Source: REEB481 sp044360435 | GTDB taxonomy: Bacteria > Bacteroidota > Bacteroidia > NS11-12g > UBA955 | Length of the DNA stretch: 24,436 nucleotides | Direction: 5' to 3' | Assembly: GCA_044360435.1 (NCBI GenBank) | Contig: JBIKKI010000020.1 | Coordinates: 1-24,436, forward strand | Shown here: one piece after another, positions 16,238 through 22,898 of the stretch | How the letters are laid out: each line of letters opens with the position of its first letter | How positions within the stretch are numbered: the stretch's first letter is position 1 | Program-made: the position numbers and the translations under genes | The notes under the pieces: model-generated | Databases searched by the model: none | Told to the model about the DNA's origin: nothing | The model's input: only the letters and a program-made list of their open reading frames with translations

Positions 16238-16792
16238 TTACCGGATTACAATAGGGAACACCACTTCCACATCCGTATCCCCCGGATCGCAGCTTCCGTT
16301 CTTAACTCCGGGCTGATGTTTGAGCACCACTTTAACGGTACCGGAGCCTTTGCTTGAAGACTTCCAGCGAGATTCCAGACCGATGGGGTATTTCCCATCC
16401 GAATCGCTGGCAGTTACCTGCAGGCTGATGCCGGAAGGATTCACACAAACGAAGTGGTCATTCCCTTCTGCCCGAATTTCGGAGGTGATGTCTTTCACGG
16501 AACCGGAAGAAGCATCTTCAAACCGCAGAGAAACCAGGGTTGTGCGGCCGGAATCCAAGTAAATGGTATCCAAGCGTGTTGGGTTGTTTCCACCTGGTCC
16601 GTCGGGATCGTCGAAACGGAACTCGCGCACGGGCAAGGTTGTGTTGGCAGAATCCTGACAAATCAACTTCACGGTGGTGATGACTTCCCCATCGTCATGG
16701 TTGTGGTCATCTTTGCAGGAAGAAAGTGAACCTAATGCATACAGCGAGCACGCCGCGAGCATCAATAATTGGAATTTTTTTGTGTTTTTCAT
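16238..16792 (-). CDS. lipoprotein with HNHDD motif, partner of the TonB receptor
   Basis: A 184-residue predicted lipoprotein with a signal peptide and lipobox LSSC (C26). The mature start KDDHNHDDGE combines an acidic lysine-led string, like the surface-export signal of Bacteroidota lipoproteins, with two histidines suited to metal binding. The body has EVITTVKLICQD, FDDPDGPGGNNPTRLDTI, and a C-terminal block YPIGLESRWKSSSKGSGTVK and GVKNGSCDPGDTDVEVVFPI. Similar proteins with CxDDxHxH starts and an ITT-strand follow TonB-receptor genes in many Bacteroidota. It starts 13 bases after the receptor stop, so it is surely cotranscribed. A role in capturing or delivering metal is inference. Confidence 0.8.
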   Translation of the reverse strand: MKNTKKFQLLMLAACSLYALGSLSSCKDDHNHDDGEVITTVKLICQDSANTTLPVREFRFDDPDGPGGNNPTRLDTIYLDSGRTTLVSLRFEDASSGSVKDITSEIRAEGNDHFVCVNPSGISLQVTASDSDGKYPIGLESRWKSSSKGSGTVKVVLKHQPGVKNGSCDPGDTDVEVVFPIVIR

Positions 16793-16805
16793 ATGGTTTT
16801 ATTGG

Positions 16806-19121
16806 TTATTGGATTTTAGGAATGATTTGAATATCGGGTTGTTCTTGTGCTCCAGAAGTGCCTGGCCTGAAAAGCTCCAGAACTGCGCGGAACCAGATGT
16901 TCCTTCCGGGTTCATCGGCGAAGTAGCGGAAGCGATTCATGTAATCACGGTAGCGTTTATTCCCCAGGTTGTGCACTCCAAGTTGCAGTGTCAGGTTATG
17001 CGTTCCGATTTTTTTATGGAAGGAAACATCTGCATGGATTAAGAGGTAATCGGCCGGTGGTGTCAGGAAATCGGATCCTTGATGGTAGCCGAAGGTTTTT
17101 GCGGTATAAGCAGGATTCAGGTTGAAGGACCATGCACCCATTTTCCTGCTCAGGGAAAGGGAAGCCTGCATCGGTGGCAGCATGGGTACTGCCCGATTGG
17201 AATCAAGGTTGCAGGCATAAACAGCATCCATTCTGCCGTTCAGCTCCCACAATTTATCTATGGTTTTTCGGAACTGCAGGTTCGTTCCGGCAAACAGCGC
17301 ATGATATTGACGGTATTCGAACAAGGGTAAGGCACCTCGAACTGTCAATATGCCATTTCCTGTAGGTTCGAGGTTCATGAAATTCCGAACCATGCTGCCA
17401 AACAGGCTCCATTCTGCGAATAAATCGTAACGCTGATATCGCAGGCGGTGTTCCCATTTCAGTGAATGTTCGGACTTTAAATTGCGATTGCCCCGCTCGT
17501 AGGCACCGCTGCCGCGATGTACGCCGTCGCTATACAGTTCGTTCAGCCATGGATTCCGCCATTGCCGCAACAGATGCTGTTCATAGTATAGCTGTTTGTG
17601 AACCTTGCGGATTGCGCTAATCCCGCCGGAAACATTGGCAAAATGCCGTGCATCTGCATAGCTTACATTATTCCGCACCCATGAAGCCCATATCGAATGA
17701 GCGTCGGCACGGATTACTGCATCCAGTGACCAGCCATGCCAATACGCATTGCGGGAAAGCCATGCACCGCTGCTCCAGCCTTTGTAAGCAGGAACCAGGA
17801 ATACCCGGCTGTACTCCTGAACCTGTAAGCGCTGACTGCCTCCAAGCCGAAAGATTGTTTCGCCCCACTTTACATCGCGCTCGCCATTGATCTGTACATT
17901 GAGCAGGTGAAGATCCAGTTGCGGCCTTGGGTCGTCGCGGCGGCGGTTGAAATCAAACTCGCGTCGCCGGTCGTATTGGGCGGAAACGGCAAGCTTGTGG
18001 AATAAACCGGGCGATGAATAACCGTCCTGTTTCCAGCCGGCCGTAAAGTGTTCGTTTTGTTGCCAGGGTTTGTCTATCCGGTAGGAAAACCGGTCGGCCG
18101 TAATTGGCTTTTCCCGCGCCATGGCGGCAAATAAATCCGTAAGGTTGCCGATATGTGCACCTGAAAAAATACCCTGACGCGTACGCAATGCAGAAAAACT
18201 CCAGTCTGTGTTTACCCTTCCTGTTTTTCGTGCAGCGAACAACAGGTTTTCGCGTTCACTGCCGGTATTCCACAGGTAATAATCCGGTGTGAACATATTG
18301 CCTGAGCGCCGGAATCCGGCGTGTGCCTTCCATTGCCAGGAGGATTCCCGAAGGTCACGCCGCTCAACATCTACAAATTGCCCCAGGCTTCGGCCATTAT
18401 TGGCCAGTGTGGTTTGAAACACTGCTTTGGAGTCCCCGGGATTAAGGTTCCATTCATGATCAAGTCGGATGGCTGCTCCCAAGGCATCGTGGCCTAAGGT
18501 GAGCGACCTGGCTCCGCGTAATATGCTCAGCGTACCATAGGCCAAAAGTTCCGTCTCCGGTGCGTGTTCCATGCCCCAGGACTGTCCTTCCAGACGGATT
18601 CCACCTGTAAACACGGGCACGCGAAGCCCCCACATGCCTTGCACCACCGGCTTGCTGATGCCTGGGCCATTTTGCAGCAACTGAACACCCGAAAGCCTGC
18701 CTAACCCGGAAGTGCCCGGATCTACAGCCAATGCGCGCATTTTATCACCATTGATAATTCCTTCCAAACGAACCCGGTGCACCACAACTTCATGCATCAC
18801 CTCTTCTTCGTGAGCCATGAACAGGTTTAGGAAGGTATCCCTGAGCAATGTTAGGCGCAAGTGCAAACGTTCATCATGGTGATGTATTAAGTGAAGGATG
18901 TAGTTACCCGAACAAATACCATCAAAGTGGAACTTCCCGGATTCATCGCTGAAAACTTTTCGGTTTACAGGTTCCAGCAGTATTTCAGCTCCCTGGAGTA
19001 CGTGCATGGAACTATCCAGCAAACGCCCACTGAGCGTCAGGTTACAATTAGTTTGCTGGGCTGATAGCGATATCCAGCACAAACAGGCCGGCAACAACCG
19101 GTGCACGTATTTACCAATCAA
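16806..19121 (-). CDS. TonB-dependent receptor with N-terminal carboxypeptidase-regulatory-like domain and His-rich linker
   Basis: A 771-residue outer-membrane receptor. A signal peptide (about 1-22, ending SLSAQQ) precedes a carboxypeptidase-regulatory-like domain (about 26-100). A His-rich stretch spans the end of this domain and the start of the plug: HLIHHHDERLHLRL at 77-90 and HEEEVMHEVVVH at 104-115. The plug includes LSGVQLLQNGPGISKPVVQG and LAYGTLSILRGARSLTLGHDALGAAI, and the barrel ends with LGVHNLGNKRYRDYMNRFRYF and WFRAVLELF. Histidine clusters are common in zinc and copper receptors, suggesting a metal or metal-complex substrate. The start is TTG at 19121 or GTG at 19106; neither has a clear ribosome site. 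A lipoprotein gene follows by 13 bases. Confidence 0.87.
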   Translation of the reverse strand: MIGKYVHRLLPACLCWISLSAQQTNCNLTLSGRLLDSSMHVLQGAEILLEPVNRKVFSDESGKFHFDGICSGNYILHLIHHHDERLHLRLTLLRDTFLNLFMAHEEEVMHEVVVHRVRLEGIINGDKMRALAVDPGTSGLGRLSGVQLLQNGPGISKPVVQGMWGLRVPVFTGGIRLEGQSWGMEHAPETELLAYGTLSILRGARSLTLGHDALGAAIRLDHEWNLNPGDSKAVFQTTLANNGRSLGQFVDVERRDLRESSWQWKAHAGFRRSGNMFTPDYYLWNTGSERENLLFAARKTGRVNTDWSFSALRTRQGIFSGAHIGNLTDLFAAMAREKPITADRFSYRIDKPWQQNEHFTAGWKQDGYSSPGLFHKLAVSAQYDRRREFDFNRRRDDPRPQLDLHLLNVQINGERDVKWGETIFRLGGSQRLQVQEYSRVFLVPAYKGWSSGAWLSRNAYWHGWSLDAVIRADAHSIWASWVRNNVSYADARHFANVSGGISAIRKVHKQLYYEQHLLRQWRNPWLNELYSDGVHRGSGAYERGNRNLKSEHSLKWEHRLRYQRYDLFAEWSLFGSMVRNFMNLEPTGNGILTVRGALPLFEYRQYHALFAGTNLQFRKTIDKLWELNGRMDAVYACNLDSNRAVPMLPPMQASLSLSRKMGAWSFNLNPAYTAKTFGYHQGSDFLTPPADYLLIHADVSFHKKIGTHNLTLQLGVHNLGNKRYRDYMNRFRYFADEPGRNIWFRAVLELFRPGTSGAQEQPDIQIIPKIQ

Positions 19122-19196
19122 TGTTTTTAGACACCCCTACCTACATGCCTTCATGCCTGCCGGGGTAAGCGGCAGAAGGTCCTGATTTACACTCGT

Positions 19197-19499
19197 TCAG
19201 GAGCGTACAGGCGGAGCACGACTACCGTGCAGGTAGGTAAAAGGTGATTCCCAAAGAGGAACCTTGGCAGCTGCTGCAGGAACAAAAGGAAGATCCAAAG
19301 GTCCCGCCAACTGAAAAAAGCTTGGCAAATCAAGCAAGATGGGCGTATCACAGACCACACAATCATCTTCATGGTTTGCCTGTGATTCGGCAGCATGCAT
19401 TTCCAGATGCACGTGAGGGCGCACCTGGGCAGGAAGCAAAGCAGGAAGCGCCAGCAATAGCCAGATAACAGCGCTTGCTATGGACTTCCAGTTTGACAT
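19197..19499 (-). CDS. small exported His/CxxC protein, likely metal-related
   Basis: A 100-residue protein with a hydrophobic N-terminus (MSNWKSIASAVIWLLLALPALLPAQ) that looks like a signal peptide. It is followed by HVHLEMHAAESQANHEDD, rich in histidine and acidic residues, and a CVVC motif (about 48-51). The C-terminus ends FTYLHGSRAPPVRS; RAPP-type endings recur in short Bacteroidota proteins encoded next to metal-linked TonB receptors. I cannot name a family with certainty. Its ATG shares one base with the upstream stop (TGATG), so translation is coupled, and the TonB receptor starts 75 bases downstream. A periplasmic metal-binding or sensing role is inference. Confidence 0.72.
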   Translation of the reverse strand: MSNWKSIASAVIWLLLALPALLPAQVRPHVHLEMHAAESQANHEDDCVVCDTPILLDLPSFFQLAGPLDLPFVPAAAAKVPLWESPFTYLHGSRAPPVRS

Positions 19500-19825
19500 C
19501 AGGCCATTTGCTGCAACATATTGGTCATTTCCCGCAATTCATCGCGGTTGTACTTGTTTTCGGAACGCAGGGCTAGTTCCAGCATGTAGCTGAGGTTTTC
19601 TTCCTGAGTTTCTGCTTCTTCCACGAAGGCCAGATGGAAACCATCGTTTTCAGAGATGTGCTGCCAGCAAAGCCTGAGGGCACGGGCCAAGAGAGGATCT
19701 TCCTCTTTCAGCGCCAGTTCGCGCACCTCTTTAATGCGTGGAATTAAGGTTGCAGCATCTATACCCTGTTCCCGAATTTCGGCTAACATGCCTTCGAGGA
19801 GTTCATTTGCCAGTTCGTTTTGCAT
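19499..19825 (-). CDS. small acidic helical protein of unknown function
   Basis: A 108-residue soluble protein, strongly acidic and predicted almost wholly helical, with no signal peptide. It contains ELANELLEGMLAEIREQG (4-21), a central RALRLCWQHISENDGFHLAF and a late ENLSYMLELALRSENKYNRD. No catalytic motif is visible and I do not recognise the family. It opens the leftward operon, with a perfect -7 box 11 bases before its ATG. It overlaps the next gene by one base, so a cytoplasmic role tied to the uptake locus is plausible. It could instead be a housekeeping gene that happens to sit there. Confidence 0.7.
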   Translation of the reverse strand: MQNELANELLEGMLAEIREQGIDAATLIPRIKEVRELALKEEDPLLARALRLCWQHISENDGFHLAFVEEAETQEENLSYMLELALRSENKYNRDELREMTNMLQQMA

Positions 19826-19836
19826 AATCCAGAGCG

Positions 19837-19844
19837 CAAAGTTA
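19837..19844 (-). promoter_or_regulatory. -7 box (TAACTTTG) of the putative metal-uptake operon
   Basis: An exact TAnnTTTG match ends 11 bases before the ATG of the acidic protein, implying a nearly leaderless message. No clear -33 TTG at 17-23 bases was found. Confidence 0.5.
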
Positions 19845-19872
19845 ATCAGAAGCAGGAAACCCTTCTTCTTTC

Positions 19873-20964
19873 TTATTCATAAACCAATTCTACATCGGCA
19901 CTGCGGCAATAGCTCTGACAAGTAAGTACAAAGCCTTGTGCAATTTCCTCATCGCTCAACCCTTCCCGCTCACGCATTTCCACTTTGCCTTTCACTACAC
20001 GCGCCCGGCAGGTAGTACAAACGCCAACGGTACATGAATAAGGCGGTTCAAGATTTGCTTTAATGGCCGCATCCAGGATGGAGGTGTTTTCTTTCACAGA
20101 AATGTCGGAGGTACGTCCGTAAACGGTAACCTTCACATGCGCTGTTCCGTGAAAGGGTGTTTCATCTTCGGAAGCAGTACCAACGGCTGTGGCAGCTTCT
20201 TCTTTGTCTGCCGAAGGTGCTGTAAAATACTCAATATGAATCCGGGACGCATCGGCGCCGCTGCGCTGTAAACCCTGTTTCACCACATCCATCATAGGCG
20301 TAGGGCCACAGATGAAATAATCCTGATTGGGATTGTCGCCGCCGATTTTGCTGCTGATGATTTGCTGCACCTTATCCGGCGTGAGCACACCTTTCAGTCC
20401 AAACCAGGTAAAAGGCGCCTGGTCGTATGAAAGAAATACTTTGAGCCTGCCTCCGTATTGCTGTTCGAGTGCAGCCCATTGTTTTTTGAAAATAACCTGA
20501 TCGGGGTTGCGGTTGGCATAAACAAGAAATACCGTACTTCCTGGCTCACTGTGCAGCACTGTTTTGGCAATGCCCATCAGTGGCGTAATTCCACTTCCAC
20601 CGCCGAACAGTACATAGCGGTGTGAGCGACCGGGCTCCGGATGAACCGTGAATTTACCCATCGGGGGCATCACCTCGATGGTATCTCCTTCTTTCAACAC
20701 TTCATTCATCCAGGTGCTCATACGGCCATTGTCCACTTTCTTTACCGTAACGGCCAGATCCTCATCGGTTTCGGGACCGGTACAGAGGGAATAGGAACGA
20801 CGGATTTCACCGTCGGCAGTATCAATTCGGAAGTTCAGGTATTGACCTGCGGTATATTGAAAACGTGGTTTAAGGTCCGCCGGAATTTCAAGCACAACAG
20901 TCACTGCATCGGCGGTTTCCCGAACCAGTTGCTTCACGCGTAGCGGATAAAAATGTGTATCCAT
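19873..20964 (-). CDS. ferredoxin--NADP reductase-type oxidoreductase with C-terminal 2Fe-2S domain (PaaE-like)
   Basis: A cytoplasmic electron-transfer protein that carries electrons from NAD(P)H through FAD to a plant-type 2Fe-2S cluster. The FAD-binding RSYS lies at 56-59, the NAD(P)-binding GGGSGITP at 121-128, FICGPTPMM at 217-225, and the cluster ligands are C311, C316, C319 and C349 (CTVGVCTTC plus LTCQ). The order FAD, NAD, ferredoxin matches PaaE of the phenylacetyl-CoA epoxidase complex and similar reductases. The 363-residue length fits. No paaABCD gene is in the window, so the partner is unknown; in Bacteroidota such reductases also serve other oxygenases or desaturases. I chose ATG at 20964, just downstream of a perfect -7 box, over an in-frame ATG at 21021. 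Confidence 0.9.
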   Translation of the reverse strand: MDTHFYPLRVKQLVRETADAVTVVLEIPADLKPRFQYTAGQYLNFRIDTADGEIRRSYSLCTGPETDEDLAVTVKKVDNGRMSTWMNEVLKEGDTIEVMPPMGKFTVHPEPGRSHRYVLFGGGSGITPLMGIAKTVLHSEPGSTVFLVYANRNPDQVIFKKQWAALEQQYGGRLKVFLSYDQAPFTWFGLKGVLTPDKVQQIISSKIGGDNPNQDYFICGPTPMMDVVKQGLQRSGADASRIHIEYFTAPSADKEEAATAVGTASEDETPFHGTAHVKVTVYGRTSDISVKENTSILDAAIKANLEPPYSCTVGVCTTCRARVVKGKVEMREREGLSDEEIAQGFVLTCQSYCRSADVELVYE

Positions 20965-20976
20965 ATTTTGAAGTTG

Positions 20977-20984
20977 CAAAATTA
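20977..20984 (-). promoter_or_regulatory. -7 box (TAATTTTG) of the ferredoxin reductase gene
   Basis: An exact TAnnTTTG match ends 12 bases before the chosen ATG and supports that start. No convincing -33 element is seen. Confidence 0.5.
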
Positions 20985-21052
20985 ACGCAAAAGCAGCGCC
21001 CTTGTTTGGGTCATAACCCAAATACGCTGTTGTTGCGCAGCGATTGTTCTAT

Positions 21053-22129
21053 TTACAGCAGTCGTTGGTAAGCCCTCCACCAGCGCTCCGGAAGCTCGTC
21101 ATTGCAGGCGCTTTGGTAATCTGTGTAAGAACATCCCAGCAGCAAACTTTGTGCTTCATATGGATGCGGCACGTCCATCCACCATCGGTTGCTGCGCTTG
21201 CTGCGGTAGAATACGATTTCATAACCGGCGGTGCGCAGGGTAATGCGATATACCATAAACTCAGGATCTTCCCCGTTGGGCCATTCGTGGTAACGTTGTG
21301 CAAAGCCTTCCGTGAAATACCAGATGAGTTGTGCTGCCAGCATGGTACTCAGGGGATGCCTGGGGCAATCATGCAGCAGGAAACTGCTCAGGGTTGGCGA
21401 TAATCCGCCGAAGCGGGCCAATGCAGCAGCCTCTTCAGCATACAAGCCATTGGGAGAATTGAGGGTTGCTCCGGGCGCATCCGATGCACGCACCGATGTG
21501 ATACTCATGGCAAAACTCAGTGCACTGCGTAACATGGGTTCGGCTTCTTCCATGCGTCCCCGCAACTCACCCAACCGGTGGTGCTCATGATGCCCGCGCT
21601 CCAGCAAATCCACCGTAGGCTGGGGCATATAACATGCCTGAGTTGCCATGAGGTTCAGGTTGAACAAATGCGAAGGCTGATGTTCCAAAATACGGTGGAT
21701 GCTGCGGTCGTTTTCAAGATCAAGACCGGCAAGAACCATGGCCATACTGAGCGGTGTCGAAGCATGCCGGTAGGCCATATACTGCGCCCAGCGTGTGTCT
21801 TCTTCATCGCCTAAAACAATACAGGTAATGCCTTTTTCGTGCAGTTCTGCCAGCACCTCGCTGAGCCCCTGCAGGGTAGCATTGCGGTCTGCGGCCGGCT
21901 TCAGGTTGCCTAAATCAGCCATCACCAGCTTGCCAAACCGCCACTTCAGTCCGAATAGTTGCGTCCGTATTTCGGGAGCTACAGTGGGAAGCCCTACCAG
22001 CGCCAGTTGTACGCCGCTTAAGTCGGGAAAACCCTGCAAATGCAGGCGCATGGAAGCAGCTACGCTGTGCGGTGTGGCTGCGAGGGCAGCAAGTGCAGGG
22101 TCCAGAGGCTGCAAACAGGACGAAAGCAT
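21053..22129 (-). CDS. ureohydrolase-fold (arginase/formimidoylglutamase-like) protein lacking metal ligands
   Basis: A 358-residue protein resembling the arginase/agmatinase/formimidoylglutamase superfamily. Corresponding motifs can be placed but are degenerate: where active enzymes have GGxH(D/E) it reads VLGDEEDTRW (105-114), where they have DAHxD it reads FNLNLMATQ (156-164), and where they have SxDxDxxDP it reads SITSVRASDAPG (209-220). The manganese-binding histidine and aspartates are therefore largely absent. The segment SDAPGATLNSPNGLYAEEAA with ALARFGGLS resembles a Bacteroidota branch usually labelled formimidoylglutamase. It is probably not a hydrolase, and its role is unknown. 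The gene appears monocistronic, with 318 bases upstream and the reductase gene 88 bases downstream. Confidence 0.7.
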   Translation of the reverse strand: MLSSCLQPLDPALAALAATPHSVAASMRLHLQGFPDLSGVQLALVGLPTVAPEIRTQLFGLKWRFGKLVMADLGNLKPAADRNATLQGLSEVLAELHEKGITCIVLGDEEDTRWAQYMAYRHASTPLSMAMVLAGLDLENDRSIHRILEHQPSHLFNLNLMATQACYMPQPTVDLLERGHHEHHRLGELRGRMEEAEPMLRSALSFAMSITSVRASDAPGATLNSPNGLYAEEAAALARFGGLSPTLSSFLLHDCPRHPLSTMLAAQLIWYFTEGFAQRYHEWPNGEDPEFMVYRITLRTAGYEIVFYRSKRSNRWWMDVPHPYEAQSLLLGCSYTDYQSACNDELPERWWRAYQRLL

Positions 22130-22229
22130 GACGCGAATTTCTTTATTGGACGGAACACCTTGCCCACAGGCATTTTTCAGGTGTATAGAATTCGGGAATG
22201 CCGCAATCCGGAAATGTCATCTGACACAA

Positions 22230-22276
22230 GCTGCGGTGCAGCCTTTGCTTTTTTATGCAGGCCCATTCGGGCAAGC
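22230..22276 (+). repeat. 47-bp direct repeat, copy 1
   Basis: The copy begins GCTGCGGTGCAGC, continues CTTTGCTTTTTT and ends ATGCAGGCCCATTCGGGC plus AAGC. It is identical to the copy at 22345-22391. It contains a short hairpin (GCTGC-GGT-GCAGC) followed by a T-rich tract. Confidence 0.95.
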
Positions 22277-22327
22277 AGGGATGATGGCCCTCATCCTTCG
22301 GGCCTTGATCCGCGTGGTGGGCCCGGG

Positions 22328-22343
22328 CACAAAGCCAAAGCCC
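22328..22343 (+). repeat. 16-bp inverted copy of the tmRNA 3' boundary, left arm
   Basis: CACAAAGCCAAAGCCC is the exact reverse complement of 22434-22449, which spans the tmRNA discriminator base and the start of its terminator stem. Together with the shared ATGCAGGCCCATT it makes 22328-22449 a fold-back of two related modules. Confidence 0.9.
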
Positions 22344-22344
22344 G

Positions 22345-22391
22345 GCTGCGGTGCAGCCTTTGCTTTTTTATGCAGGCCCATTCGGGCAAGC
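22345..22391 (+). repeat. 47-bp direct repeat, copy 2
   Basis: Identical to copy 1, 115 bases downstream of it. Its last third is one arm of the palindrome at 22370-22406. Confidence 0.95.
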
Positions 22392-22406
22392 CCAATGGGC
22401 CTGCAT
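22370..22406. repeat. long hairpin-forming palindrome next to the tmRNA terminator
   Basis: Arms ATGCAGGCCCATT and AATGGGCCTGCAT enclose CGGGCAAGCCC, which can extend the stem by GGGC/GCCC with one unpaired C. Flanking T6 and A7 runs lengthen the pairing further. It lies just downstream of the tmRNA terminator and could act as a backup structure for leftward transcripts. Confidence 0.85.
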
Positions 22407-22440
22407 AAAAAAAGCCCATGAGGAAATCCTCATGGGCTTT
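22404..22440 (-). terminator. Rho-independent terminator of ssrA
   Basis: On the - strand a 14-bp perfect stem, AAAGCCCATGAGGA with TCCTCATGGGCTTT around a two-base loop, is followed by a T run. It begins eight bases after the mature tmRNA 3' end. Confidence 0.88.
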
Positions 22441-22447
22441 GGCTTTG

Positions 22448-22817
22448 TGGAGCTGGTGGGATTCGAACCCACGTCCGGCGAAGGAACAGCCTGCGCTTTC
22501 TACATGTTTAGCTCCGCTTGTTGTCGGGAACAGATCGGTGCGGTGCGAACCAAATCTGCTCCTTATCCGGCATGTTAATGACTGGCCTGGCCGAAATGAG
22601 CCGTCATATCTGTGCGTTTCGACTGCCTCTGATCGTCCGAAGCACAGACCAAATCAGACGGAGGCAGTTGGCATTAGTTAATCACTCCCGATTAAGCAGC
22701 CAAAGCGTAGTTAGACTCGCCTCTTAAAAAAGTTGAATATTGAGATTCAGGTGCCAACATACAAAGCACCACATGCTTACACGACGGTTACACATCCCGT
22801 CAAGTCCGTTCAGCCCC
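22448..22817 (-). ncRNA. ssrA: tmRNA (transfer-messenger RNA)
   Basis: This RNA rescues stalled ribosomes together with SmpB and adds a degradation tag. The 5' end GGGGCUG (22811-22817) pairs with the 3' acceptor strand CAGCUCC (22449-22455), followed by discriminator A at 22448; CCA is not encoded. The T-arm is GUGGGUUCGAAUCCCAC. The tag frame at 22692-22721 reads GGC GAG TCT AAC TAC GCT TTG GCT GCT TAA, giving GESNYALAA after the charged alanine, a Bacteroidota-style tag ending ALAA. The RNA is about 370 bases, one piece, not circularly permuted. A strong terminator follows. Short protein readings across this region are accidental. Confidence 0.97.
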
Positions 22818-22838
22818 AAAGAACTAAGCTGATTTTAT

Positions 22839-22846
22839 CAAAAATC
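22839..22846 (-). promoter_or_regulatory. possible -7 box (GATTTTTG) of ssrA
   Basis: This matches TAnnTTTG except for the first base and lies 22 bases upstream of the mature 5' end, leaving a short leader for RNase P to remove. No -33 TTG at the usual spacing was found. Confidence 0.3.
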
Positions 22847-22898
22847 ATGCCCTATTTGATTCACATTCATGGTGCAACGCAGATTTTCATCACAAAAA

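Larger units (their letters stand above)
22130..22447. other. 318-base gap with three related terminator-like modules
   Basis: No gene is supported here. The right two-thirds is built of repeated modules: two direct 47-bp copies (22230-22276, 22345-22391), an inverted relative that forms the tmRNA terminator region, and a long palindrome. Between the two copies, 22277-22327 is G/C-rich with small hairpins such as GGATGA-TGGCCC-TCATCC. The first 100 bases carry only weak upstream sequence for the ureohydrolase-like gene. Confidence 0.6.

Noticed and set aside
19197..19396. Alternative - strand frame of 69 codons overlapping the His/CxxC protein
   Set aside because: It lacks a signal peptide and the coupled start; the chosen frame has both.
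21795..22421. 208-codon + strand open frame crossing the ureohydrolase-like gene and the repeat region
   Set aside because: It is antisense to a better gene, and its end is made of the repeat modules.
22448..22480. tRNA-like T-arm, possible tRNA gene
   Set aside because: The T-arm belongs to tmRNA; the paired 5' acceptor strand is 370 bases away and there is no anticodon arm.
22351..22681. Short + strand open frames with VGFEP-like or WDSNPRP-like strings
   Set aside because: They are translations of the tmRNA T-arm antisense, a well-known false call.
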